Positions 36,691 through 48,400 of a DNA stretch of 64,000 nt are shown piece after piece (the first letter of the stretch is position 1; each line of letters starts with the position of its first letter). Source of the DNA: Glossina fuscipes (Eukaryota > Arthropoda > Insecta > Diptera > Glossinidae); assembly GCF_014805625.2 (NCBI RefSeq), contig NW_023998423.1:16022545-16086544 (forward strand), given 5' to 3'. A program made the position numbers and the translations under genes. The notes under the pieces are model-generated. The model was not told the DNA's origin. It did not search any database and worked only from the letters and a program-made list of their open reading frames with translations.

Positions 36691-38609
36691 TTGATTTGTT
36701 TGGGCACAAGACAAAAAGACAAAAACAATAAATGCAATTTCTCTAAATTTCTTTAAAATTTAGTTGATATATAATATTATTACTATTTTACCGATATTTC
36801 TTGACTGCAAAAATTTTAAATTTGTTAATTGCGGTCTTTCCAAACGTATTTCTCTATTGCTTGAACATTTTCCCACATGTACATGTACATGATTGTCTTT
36901 GCTTCTTCTTCCTTATAGCCTTTTCGTTTTAATTAATAAGCTAACGAACCGGAAGACATGAAACTCCTGCCAAATGTTAGTGGCAGTTATATCAATCGAA
37001 CATGAAAAAACTTGATATCACTATACGAGGCTCGGGTGTTTTTCAAATAAAAATTCCTTTTGCTGTGTGTACGCAAAACGAGTGAAAATCTAACGAGCAT
37101 CGCTAAGGGCTACTATCATACTTGAGTTTGAATGGTGTGCAAATAAAACGACGTTAGGTAATCCGAGATCATTATGTTTGTGGTACTATTAAACCAAGCA
37201 GGGTACGATGTGATATTTCTTCCAGACTTCATCCTATAACAATGGCGAACGGGTAAAGTAAGTATAATAAATTATGCTGCTTTTCAACTATCAGTAGCAA
37301 GTGAACATTTTTTCTCCAAAATGAAAATTAATGATGATCGATATTAAAGGAATTCACTAATCGACAGAGCTGTATGCATTTTCTTATCATTTTTGCTTGA
37401 ATAAGATATTTTTTGATCCTTGATTCGATTATCGATTCATATATTGTAGGAAAGTGATTGCAAGCTAAGGATTCAAGCATTTTGCAAGTACTTTGATCAA
37501 CAGATTATTAAATTCACTGGGGAATATTAGCGCGGTTGTCCGATGATTTTTATTGTGATTGTCGCGGAAGGAGATATAAATTATTTTGATTTTTGGAAAT
37601 TAAGTCTTAATTCAACTAAACTGACTATAAAACGTTTGTTCAATGACCTCAAGGTGACGAAGCTGAACTTCTCTGGCAAACGAAATTACAGAAAATCGTT
37701 CAAAGTTGTTTGTTATATATATTAGTAGGCATTCTCCTCGAATATCGATTCTTTAAAAGTTATGCATAAAATTATCGCAGAGAGCATGTCATAGATTTAT
37801 ATGCATTCGCTCGAAAACAAAACCAAATCAAAACGAATTTCTTCACACTCGGGCGGGCTATCACCTTGGATAGAAGTTTCATTGAAGAATCAAATGTTGA
37901 AATCTGATGTCGCTTAAAAAAATTAAAATAAATTAAATTAAAACATTGGTTAATTGAACGCAAACACTCTCCATACGAACGCATAAATATGAGAATAATT
38001 TCAATCAGTTTTTTGTTGATAAAGGGATTCAGTGTACATACAACTGCTGCTGCTGCTATGATAAAGAAAGAAAATGATGGAATGAGAGTCCTTCAATTAA
38101 AAAAAAAATGTTGAAAAATCAAAATACAAGCATTGTGTTGTTGAGTTATAAATATAAAGTAACAGCAACTTGGAAAAAACAAAAAAAAACAAAAAAAAAA
38201 AGAGAAAAAAAGAACGTCATTGAGAAGAGGGAGAAAAGGTGATGTAAATAGAAAATTATTAAAATAACACTTAAGCAAAGAACACCTGTTACTTACCTGT
38301 GCTTTAAATATTCATGAAATGATTCAAGTTTAATTTTCATATTAGTTTTTAGGGCTTCATTCGTAGCCAAATTATTAAATCATTCGCTCTTGCAGTCCTT
38401 TTGCTCGGTTATTTATATTTTATGAATTTTTCTTTTACTCTTCTCCACTTCTTTTTTATTTGTTCTTTTTGTTTAAATTTTGTGCAACTACTCTTTTAAC
38501 GACCAGACTGTAGTTTAATGTTCTATTCTTTTCATAAGTTCACGTAATTGGCCGACAAGTTGTGAGCAATTAAAACGAAATGCAAGTATTTTAAGGAGTT
38601 TTTTTTTTT
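36691..38609. other. Unassigned AT-rich stretch
   Basis: A small tgctgctgctgct run lies near 38045 and A-runs near 38100-38215. ORFs at 37543-37725 (+), 37772-37984 (-) and 38093-38278 (-) are unsupported. No gene seen. Confidence 0.35.
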
Positions 38610-39250
38610 TCTTTCTATACCCATCGCCGTAGGATGAGGGGCATACTCATTTCGTCAAAACGTTTGCAACGTCCAGAAGGAAGCATCCCCAGAGACGCTA
38701 TAGAGTATATATATTTTGGATCAGCATCAAATCCTAAATCGATTCAAGCGTGTGCTTCTGTCCTGTATGTTGTATCTGTCTGTATTTCCCGGCCTCAAAA
38801 ATGAAGCAATCGCCTTCAAATTTGACAGAAACATTCGAAATTCTTGCACGCAGGTTGGTATTGAAAGCGGGCCAAATCGATTGAAGGACACACCCACAGC
38901 ATCACGGAAACTGTGAGCACCTCTGTTTGTCGAAAGGAATAAAAAATAAATTTTTTGTTCATATGGCTCACTAGCCATAGCAGATCAATGTACAAAAAAC
39001 TGAAGGTATATTTTATGGGCGATGCTGTAGTTCCTGCACAAAAATAGACATAATCGACCCATAATCGAAATTATGGGATATCTATATTTAAAACTTGCAA
39101 AAGAACTTGGATGTGATCTAAACTTTTCAAAGAACACGCCCGCAACACAGCCTATACGACAAAAGCTTGTCTGTTACCTTTTTTTTGTCTTTTATAGGAT
39201 AACAGTGAAGGATAGGAAAGATTCGGTCACGATCGGATATAATTTTGTTC
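38610..39250 (+). repeat. Family B interspersed repeat
   Basis: The clearest 5' end of family B: 'tatacccatcgccgtaggat', 'cgtcaaaacgtttgcaacgt', 'ccagaaggaagcatccccag', 'catcaaatcctaaatcgatt', then a body ending 'aagattcggtcacgatcgga'. The second unit is shorter than in the dimeric copies. Confidence 0.6.
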
Positions 39251-39897
39251 CTTTTAATTTTTATTTTTTTTTTTTTTTTTTTTTTTAGTAAACAAATATT
39301 TTATTTACAGAAATCTTACACTCGTCAGCAAAAACAAGAAAAATGTTTCCATTACATTTTCAAATTCCCCTGAAATTGTATTTTGGTTATATGAAATCCT
39401 TTAAATTTTTATTGAAAATTTTCCAAAGATGTTGTTAAGGCAACAGGTTTTTTTTTTTTGCTTCCTATATAACAGTTGATATAAATAAATGAGAGCTTCC
39501 AACCGAAAGGAAGCAAAAATGTTTTCTTTGCCGCCATAACAGAGATTTTAGAAAACTTTAGAATCGGTAAGATTTCTATGAATCCGATTCTTATCGAACG
39601 AAATGTGAATTGTAATATGAAAAAAAAAATACACGAGGCGAAGGAGGCGAAAACTCGTTCTCTGCCCTCATTTATTACAAAACTTTCGAATTTACAAAAT
39701 TCCCTTATTCAAATTCTTGTCACCAAATCACGCATAGAAATGTGTAAACAATTGCTCTATGGATGCAAAGCGTGATATTTTTTAATTCTGTTCTGAAATA
39801 TTGTTTTCTCAATGGGAGCATATCTGACACTCTTGCAATTAAGTTTTGTTAATATTACGATTGGTTAAAATCTATAAGATGGCATATCCGCCTAAGT
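39251..39897. other. Unassigned stretch with one Lys-rich ORF
   Basis: A 65-codon ORF at 39578-39775 (+) starts MNPILIERNVNC and is Lys/Leu-rich. I recognise no domain, see no promoter, and it is not alignable by eye with the small gene at 22 kb. A T-run lies at about 39266-39286. Not claimed as a gene. Confidence 0.25.
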
Positions 39898-40036
39898 GGC
39901 CGAGTAGGCAAAGGATCTCTGCTAACAATTCAATGGTCGTGCTTTTGAATTTCAAGTGGGGTAGAGTTTTCAATAAAGCCGATGGCCTTAGACGCTTTAA
40001 GACGTTAGTTTTGGAATTTTTTCCTGGCTGACTAAA
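39898..40036 (+). repeat. tRNA-derived SINE (AATAAT-tailed family)
   Basis: The head is almost identical to the copy at 33408: 'ccgcctaagtggccgagtag' and 'caatggtcgtg'. The B box is degenerate ('ttttgaatttcaagt') and the tail is absent. It is joined directly to a family C repeat. Confidence 0.75.
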
Positions 40037-40039
40037 TTA

Positions 40040-40550
40040 TGCTATGTTTTTCACATTCCACTCATTCCAAGTTCTTTTATTTGACACCTATATCCCTGGT
40101 TAAGGAAAAAGTAATTACGGTATCCAAATTATTCATATTAAAATTCGTTTAGTTTTAAACGTTCTCGCATCTCTTCTCTCTAATTGTGTGGGTACGGCCG
40201 ATTTAAATGTGGAAAATTTCAGCCTTCTAACATTAATAATTTCCGAGTAATGAGCAAAGTCCAAAAATTGTTGTTCGTTCAGTTTACGCTACATTGCGCG
40301 CTTATGCCCCGACCAATTTGGTCAATTTTCAATACTGACTTGCGTCCTGATACTTCTAATGTTTCTACCAAATTTGAAGTCGATATCTTAATTTTTGCGA
40401 CTAGGAAAGTACCAACAACACACACAACGCATACACACATACAAGAACACACTTTATAGGGTCTCTGAAGCTTATTTTTGGGTGTTATATACTTAATGGA
40501 AAAAAACAAAATGTGTGTAACCCCAACTTACAGTGGTGGGTATAAGAAAG
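40040..40550 (+). repeat. Family C interspersed repeat
   Basis: Shares with 36119-36690 the blocks 'ccaagttcttttatttgaca', 'tttacgctacattgcgcgct', 'tctaccaaatttgaagtcga' and the end 'cttacagtggtgggtata'. The 'acaagtaag' head is missing, probably displaced by the adjoining SINE. Confidence 0.6.
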
Positions 40551-40990
40551 ATGACGTAGGTTTCTCATCATTGATGAAACCGTTAGCGCTTATTCATTCC
40601 CGCTTTTCTTTTCTCATTCGCTTGCCTTACATAATTAAATTCGCAAGCCTTCGCTTGTAACTAAAGGCGTTATACAAAAAAAAGGTTGGGGCGTTTAAAA
40701 AAATCGAATTCCTTACACGTTTAAATCGTAAGTGCCTTAAGATTTTATATAATATGCCTCTGGGGAAAAATGTATTTTCCGCGTTCCAGTTCATTAAAAC
40801 AAGGGCTTGTCGGAAAACGATTTTTTGAATATAACTCTTAAGTTTTATATAAATCTTGTATTGTGAAACGTATACATATATGCGTGTACATATGCTTTTA
40901 TTTTTAAGTAGAAAAATTCTTTTATTATTTCAAATATTCATTAAAATCTACTCCAAACTTATTGTGGATTTGTTTATATATGTTGTTAGT

Positions 40991-41216
40991 TTTTTTTTTA
41001 ATGGGAACAGATGTTCCCTATAGGTGATAATAGTGACAAAGAAATGAGGGATTTGTCACAGTCTAGTACGTAAGTGCCTATTCGGTGAGTGTTACGCCTT
41101 CAGCGACCGAGTATTTACTACAGATACGTGAAAGTATGCTCTGCTGCGTACTGAAATTTGAACCCGCGAACACTAGTTTGTTAGTCGCATTTTTTATCTA
41201 TTCAGCTAACCATGCC
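40991..41216 (-). repeat. Poly(A)-tailed tRNA-derived SINE, near full length
   Basis: On the minus strand the head reads 'catggttagctgaatagata' (A-box-like) and 'gttcgcgggttcaaatttca' (B box), then a body with 'accgaataggcactta', 'ctgtgacaaatccctcattt' and a terminal A-run (plus-strand T-run at about 40991-40999). Length is about 225 bases. It is the fullest copy in the window of this second SINE family; others are at 7.1, 29.3, 44.6 and 46.6 kb. Confidence 0.7.
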
Positions 41217-41684
41217 GCTGATAGTCATTTGTAATCTTATAAACGTGGTGCTCGCTACTTTATTTAGAGTACAAGCTCTATTAATTCCGACCTTAGCATT
41301 TATATCGTCGCTAACTCTCGAAAAGGTGAAACTCAAACACTCCTCATCATTTTCTATATATCAAACATTAACGCATACGTCTACTTCGACATATTCCACA
41401 GTTGCTTATCAAACGTTCATTAGTATCTGTTGCAGTGTGTCGTTCAAAACTCAAGATTGATGTTTGAGTTGACTTTGAAGTTTGAAGAATAGGATATGGT
41501 GACAGTGGGGAAAAAGTGCAACCTTTTTTCAAAAATTTTGTGTACAATACATTTTCCACGCATTAAACAATGTTTTTCGCAAATAAATGTTCAATCACAC
41601 AATGCACGTTACGCTACTTACAATAGCTTTACAGGAGATATTATTCAATGCTAAATTACAAGATAACAATGTTTTCGTTATATG
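41217..41684. other. Unassigned stretch
   Basis: The two opposite ORFs at 41212-41460 (+) and 41368-41559 (-) overlap and carry no recognised domain. Nothing else seen. Confidence 0.3.
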
Positions 41685-41800
41685 GCTGGGCTTACAAGTC
41701 CACTGCTTTCTTTAATACTCGCGAGTCGCGATTAGCAACTCATAGGTCGCAGGTTCAAATCTCAAAACAAGCAAGCACATGATCTTAGTTATCCGATAAC
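41685..41800 (+). repeat. tRNA-like SINE fragment
   Basis: The B-box context 'aggtcgcaggttcaaatctc' is intact, preceded by a poorly kept A-box region ('atggctgggcttacaag'). No tail or body match, so it is a partial SINE head rather than a tRNA gene. Confidence 0.45.
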
Positions 41801-41854
41801 TTTTTTAAATCCATGAAATAAATGAAAAATATTTTCTTTTTTCTCACACACCCC

Positions 41855-42390
41855 CAAAAGATGGGGATATACAATGATTTTGTCATAACGTTTGCAACAC
41901 CCAAAAAAAAGCTTCAGAGATCCTATAAAGTATATATATTCTTGATCGACATGAAATGCTAATGCGATTAAGCCATGTATGTCCGTCTGCGAGACTTCAA
42001 ATTTAGTAGAAACTTGGGCCAAATTGGTTAGAACATATGTCCGCAATAAACTGTAAACTGATCCCAACTCGGTTCCTCCAAGCAATAATTTGCCGATTTT
42101 TGCTGATTACTTACAACCTATGAAAGACAGAAAGCTGAAATATTCTACGTTTAGTGCATCGCATAAAAGGGTACCATATATGGGTATCACATAAAAGGAC
42201 TTGGAAAGTAAAATGCGATAAGCTAAGTATGTTAATTCTAAATTAATTATGGTGGTCGTCACGACGTGGTGGTTTAATTTGTTTACATATGCCATTTATA
42301 TTTTAGTAAACTAAAAGGTCAGAGATAGAGACGTTAATGACGGAGTGTATGCAATATTCGACCTCAGCCCAAAATGATTTTCTAACTTGT
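41855..42390 (+). repeat. Family B interspersed repeat, diverged
   Basis: Contains 'ttttgtcataacgtttgcaa', 'gcttcagagatcctataaag', 'cttgatcgacatgaaatgct' and 'tatgtccgtctgcgagactt'. It ends near 'ttctaacttgtttttaatta', whose complement is the acaagt-type head of families A and C, so the right end may be a junction of two repeats. Confidence 0.5.
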
Positions 42391-44571
42391 TTTTAATTAT
42401 TTTCTTTTCAACTAATTCAGCAAAAAGGGGGAAATTTCGATAAATTAATCGGAACGAGGGTGAAAACCCAAACCTGACCAGCGGTGGAGCAGGCAGAAGC
42501 TTAAGTCACTATAAATTATAAATGTTTACAAAATATATCTTTATCTCTTTATTAAGTGTTTGGGTGGCAAATTTATGAATTTGTATGAATTTATTATTAT
42601 CGGAAGACACCTTGGTGAGCACATAAGTTGCGCTTTACTCGAGGTAGCCGGAAACTACTTTGCAGACGCGGTATAATTAAATGTTTGCTGGTATATCGGC
42701 CCTATAACGCAAAGAACAAATTAGAACAATATAGACGTGCATCGCCCGAACTTTGAATACCTTTTGTCTTTATAATCCAAGTTTGAAAATTTCGTAACTT
42801 ATTAAAAATTAGAGCTCGCTCTCATATAAAGGTTTATTTTTGGTAAGAATGTTTTTATTGGAGATCGGGGGGCTCAAAAAATGACTTCATGACGTCCACA
42901 TTTTTGCTCATTCGTTCACTCTTTTAAAATATAGTTTTTTCACCCCAACGATCATTTAAAGTATAGCGTTATACGAAGAATGGTTGTAAGAGTCATCCGA
43001 GTCAATTTTAAGAGAATTTGTGCTTAAGTTAAAAACTATAATCTATCATGCTATGACTTTTCAGTTGAACAGAAAAAACATGACCAGAGGTCAACGGCAC
43101 TAATTGAGTGTGTATGTGGAAAAAAGTTGCGGAATTCATGGAGAAGACTCTTTATTAAAAGCAGCAGTACGCTAACGCTTTGCTGGTCAATCAATCGTTG
43201 ACAAGAAGGGAATACTAACATATATCAACTTATGACGTTGCTAAAAAGATCTTAGTCTTGATTAAAAAGCAGTTTTGAATAGTTTTCATTAGGAACTCGG
43301 TATTTAGATACCCTATGAATTAACAGTAGAACATTTAGGGAATCGATTTTTCATCTGCGAATCATCGCTAAAAGGAAACGAAATCAAGTTATATTTGAAG
43401 AAATTGGTGGGGGTCCATGAAAGCTGGGTCGTATAGGACAATAGTGTACCAGAAAGACTCCAGCAGCACAAGGCCGACGAAAGTGTGGACAGGATGGCAA
43501 TGGATGAATGGATTGTTTGTTGGGGTTGGATTGCATAATCACCTGCTCCAACTTGGTCAGACGGTTGATCTCATTCTCTAATGCAATTGGAACGCATAAT
43601 TGCGTCAAAGCGTTCAGAATTGATCGATAGGAACTTTAGTGAAAATCGCCACGAACTTTTTCCTTGATCTATTATAATGAATGCGCAAACATGTATGTCA
43701 GTATATATTTGCTATATGGAAAAACATAATACATTAAGTAAAGGAAATATAAATGTTTTACTTTTGTGTAAAGAAGTGATTACAACGACTCAATTATTTG
43801 AGTTTTTTCTTCTTTTTGTCGGTCTTTACTTTTCCAATTAGGAATAGCATTGCTTACCTACTTAGTTAAAAGTACTTTTCTTATGCAATGACATTGTTAT
43901 AAAAACTTTTAAAAATTATGAAAAAACTCAATGAAATGGTTAATAAAAATTTCTTCATTTCTTGGCCAAAAAGGACAAAATAATATAAAGAAAATTGCAA
44001 GATAAACATTATTTAAAGATAATTATATAATAAAATAATTTTCTGTAAAGACTTTGTAAAAAAGTTTTTAAAAAGTTACTTTCATGAAAGTATATCTAGC
44101 ACTACTCGCTTGGCATTAAAAGTATTTGAGTTTGAGAATTGAATCGACGTGTTTTGCGCTTTTTTAAATTCTAGCAAATCATTAGAAACATGTTACTCTG
44201 GTCAAATGTAATAAATTCAATAAGTACGTCGTAACTCAAACATATTCATTATTTGATTTACGCGATAAATACGCTCTATGAACAATCATGGAGCTGCGAA
44301 GTACGCATAATAAATGCCATTTGTATGGACATCCATACATATATTTATTATAAAAAAAAAAAAGTGGAATGAGTTAGAAGCTAAACAAAGTAAAAGAAAA
44401 CATCGGTCCATTCTTTTGTAGGGGCTTGTTGAGCTTAATTGTCCTAGAAGTGTTGACGTAAATAATAGGAAAAAGGTGAGACCAAGTTCTTTACCATCAT
44501 GCAAAGTCCGACTACCAAGTCAGAGTTCGTATTTTCAAACGTCAAGTATGGGAACACCTTTTTTGGTCGTA
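42391..44571. other. Mostly unassigned AT-rich stretch
   Basis: Weak family A-like words occur at about 42960-43080. A somewhat GC-richer patch at 43384-43608 (-) gives an ORF beginning MTQLCVPIALENEINRLTKL, possibly helical at its N-terminus, but it matches nothing I know. No gene claimed. Confidence 0.25.
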
Positions 44572-44765
44572 CCTATAGTGTGAGTGCTTACTCAGTAAAA
44601 GCATAATACATATCGATTTGGCACATATCCACTAGGCTGAGGCCTCCATCTCTCTGTTTCCTTCTATTTCATCTCTTCTCTCTGACAGTCACCGTGTTAC
44701 ACGATGAGAGGACTTCCCCTGGGTGATAGATCGTATTAAAAAAAAACCAGAAAAAAAAAAAAAAT
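44572..44765 (+). repeat. Poly(A)-tailed SINE
   Basis: Carries 'gtgagtgcttactcagtaaa', 'catatccactaggctgaggc', a pyrimidine-rich segment, 'gacagtcaccgtgttacacg', 'gacttcccctgggtgatag' and an A-rich tail at about 44738-44765. The tRNA-like head is missing. Confidence 0.65.
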
Positions 44766-45416
44766 GAAAAGGAGAAGCATGCGGGCAGAATGCTTTTCGG
44801 TTCACACGGTTTTGAAAACAAAAAGCAGATTGAAAATACATGCGATAGAGTTACAAACTTTTTCGGGGGGACTACAATTAGAGTCCCTTGCACTTATAAC
44901 ACTCGCTTAAATGAAGAATTGTGAATAGAGAGGCACAGCTGAGTTTGTTCATATTTTTTTTGTTTATATATTTAGATTCGCAAGTATAAAGCCATAGACC
45001 AAAATATATTGTTGCATAAGTAAAAATTATGTTCTTGGAAGAAACTGATCAAATAATCACCTTGTTCTATCGCTAACCTTTGTAAACATCAATTGCCGGT
45101 ATCGGACGAATTCAGAGTCAGTGGCAACATATCCCACTATTTAGCCAACCGGATAATAAGTAAGTGTTCAGCCAAAGAATTCGATATATGTGCTAGAAAA
45201 CTGTAATCGTTTCATTGAAAGATTCAGCGCTTGCGACTGAACAATTTTTATTGATGGATTTTAATTAGTTGTAAAAAGAAAACTTCAAAAAGCATGAACG
45301 AAAGTGTCCCGCATTATGGACACAACGAATAAAGCGGTTGACAATTAGTTTTAGTCGCTTGAGACTATAAGACGGGTGGCCAGAGATAATTTGACAGGTT
45401 ATGTATAGTTTCGTTT
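44766..45416. other. Region upstream of the ionotropic receptor gene
   Basis: No repeat recognised. An additional upstream exon of the receptor gene with a signal peptide might lie here, but I could not find a convincing ATG-hydrophobic-donor combination. Confidence 0.3.
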
Positions 45417-48400
45417 ATGATTCGTACAAAATTTATTTCTACAGTTCAATTATATCTGCATGAGACGACCATATGCCTCATATGGAATCCCAAAGTCGAA
45501 TTTCAACTGAATATATCCCATATAAACAATTACGCCATAATAAATATCGGTTTAAAAAGTCTGGAATTAACATTTGACGAAGATATCGTAAACTTTTCAG
45601 AACAAAGACAACAATTTTCAGAAAACGATTTAAAGTTCAATGCATTAACCGAAAAGTTAACTATGTCGATCAAAAAATCACATTGCGAGGTAAACTATTG
45701 AAAATAAAGAAAATTGCTTAAGTAGTCTCATATATTTGATAATTAATTAAATTTTACTTCTAGAGCTTCATAGCTTTCGAAAACGATATATTGCCTTTTG
45801 TCGAGGCTTTTCTAAACGCCAGTATTTATTCTGTATGGCGCTCAAAGAGAAATCGTTTTGTATTCGGTATACAAAATGAAAATTTATGCAAACATAAATT
45901 TTTTAGGGGTAAGCAACAGTGTTTTTTTTTTTTCTTATATCAAATTAACTTCTCTTTATTTTTGTTATTTGCTTTACATTGCAGAACAATCTGGTGTATT
46001 GTTGGTTGAGCAATCTCGCATTGATTTGCAAATATTTTATTTAAAGACCAACAAGTTTCAAGGTTTGCAAAGTAAAGCTTCCGCATCGTTTTATGAGCTG
46101 GATACTTTTAATGCTTCATCCGGAAAGTTTATTTACAAAAACAATTTATTTCCGGACAAGATTAAAAACCTACAAGGACGAGAAATTGTGGTAACTGGTT
46201 TTGATTATTTGCCCTATTCATCTGTAAAGTACGTTAGTGATGAGAATAATTCCTATGATTTGGCTTTTGGTTCCAACTCAAGTGGTGCTGTGCTAATTGA
46301 TGGTACCGAGATTAGAACGATCTTAACATTTTGTGAATTATACAACTGCAGAGTGTTGGTTGATAGCAGTGAGTTTCGGTTTTCAAATTGATTCTATGCC
46401 TATTTTTTAGTTGTAAGGACATCTGACAATAGGAAAGTTTGTACACATCCGACTGGAATGGCGGGACCTAAAAATATGCATGAGAGACGAAGCAATCATT
46501 TAGGGAATACCTCTTATACGCATCGCATTCAGATGTTCGAAGAGATATGGAAGAGAAAAAAGAAATAGGGCGGACGCAGCTTAGAGGGTGCATGTCTAAT
46601 CGGTGAATGGCATACCTTTACTACTGGCTAAGCATTCACTATGGGTGCAACCAAATAAAACTCTGCCGCACTTGAGATTTGAACCCGCGAACTCTGGTAA
46701 TCGGATTTTGCATGATTGTAAAGAATCTCATCTCGGGTTTTCCCTATATTTCATCTCCCATTTCTTATCTATTTGGCTAGGTGGGAGCCCTGTTGATCAA
46801 CTTCTTGATCAACTTAAAATTCTGAGTAGATTTAACCATTTCCATCAATTAATCGCTAAACAAATCTACTCATAAATGGATGCTTCAGTTACCAAATCGA
46901 TTAAATCCATTTTTAGTCTTATTACATATTCAAAACGAATTTATCTAATAATAATATTATTAGAGATATAATAAAATATTAAAATTGAAGAAAATTCGAA
47001 AAATGGAGTCAATCGATTTGGCAAGTGAAGCATCCAAATACTACTCATCAACATACCCATAATTACTTATAAAATGATAAGAGTTTTCGAAAGATCAGAA
47101 TAAGGCATTTACCATAGTCCCTTTTAAACATTTATTTGATCAACAAGAAGTTGACCGACAATCAGCAACATTGTTTTCTAATCAAAAATGTGATCTCGTA
47201 GTGATGAGTCTAATGAATGATATGACAACCCTATTTGGTCAGCTCTTATTTTTGCAATGGGAAAGGTGTAGTATGGGTTTTGTCTTGTAACTTTCAAAAC
47301 TTTCTTTTTAAGTTCTTTCATCATGTATATTATTACCTAACTTATCATATATGATATCAGGCCCGCATCAAATGTGCCCATAATTATAAATGTGGTCTAA
47401 GTCATGTATTTCTTCCTTCGACACATTTAACGAATTGCATTTAAATAAAACAAAAAATATTTTTACATTATGCGATATTTTAATTTAGTATTTTATTAGT
47501 CTTGATTAATGGAAGCTTATTATGAATATGAAATTTTGTGTAGATTTCATACAAAAATGTTGTTTTTAAAGTTTGAATTGGCTTAGACCATTTTCACAAT
47601 GAACTGAATTTACTATAAATAGTTTGAAGCAATGAAAAGCTATAAGTTTTATTAGAAATAATTCATGACTATTTATTAATTATTTTTAAAATATAGTAAA
47701 TTTTTACAATTTTAGGCTTTTCGCATAACGAAGTTTTAAGGTTCTTAAAATGCTGCTGAAAACCCGGGGAGGATGTATGGCAACAAACCTACAATATCTT
47801 TATGTTTTTCTTCCGTTACTTATCTAGTGGCGGCATATAATGGAATAATTTAATATTTTCGTATAGTTTTGGTCTTCCTCTTTTAAGTGAAATATCCAAA
47901 ACCAGGAGTATAGAGTCATCTAAAGGAATGTTATAGAGCATCTTATAAGGTCCACTTTTCAAGAACCACATGCATTGAATTTGCAGTCAAGAAGCAGATT
48001 CGTCCTTCGTATTTTTTACTCTTCTTGCCGTTGGCCCTTCCAGTGATGTCGTCGACATTCGGCATTCGTTTTACCGAAAATGCATTTCTTCTCCTACACT
48101 TTTCTATCAATTCATAATAACGCTCAGGGTCATAGATGTAATTTGATATTTTATTTTCATTTCTATCAACCAAAATCGCGGTCATTGGGTATAAAGGAAT
48201 GACGAGATACCAAGCATTTGTAGTCTATCGGTCCAATATTATTATAGAGAGCAACTGAACTCATGTTCTTTCAAAATAGAACTAAATGGATAGGTACACT
48301 GCATATGTATTGTCGTTTCTGTTATTGAGTGATTGTCATTTGTCTTCTTATTGTTAAAGAGGGCCACGCGCCATTCATATAATTTCTTTAAATTTTTGAC

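Noticed and set aside
39578..39775. A 65-codon Lys-rich ORF considered as a third member of the small gene family
   Set aside because: It lacks the YTxF start and the LTDxLVxxG core shared by the copies at 22 and 55.8 kb.
45858..46391. The 177-codon ORF taken as one CDS
   Set aside because: It runs through intron 2, whose poly-T tract gives the FFFS-type stretch, and past the intron 3 donor. Only 45985-46368 is exon.
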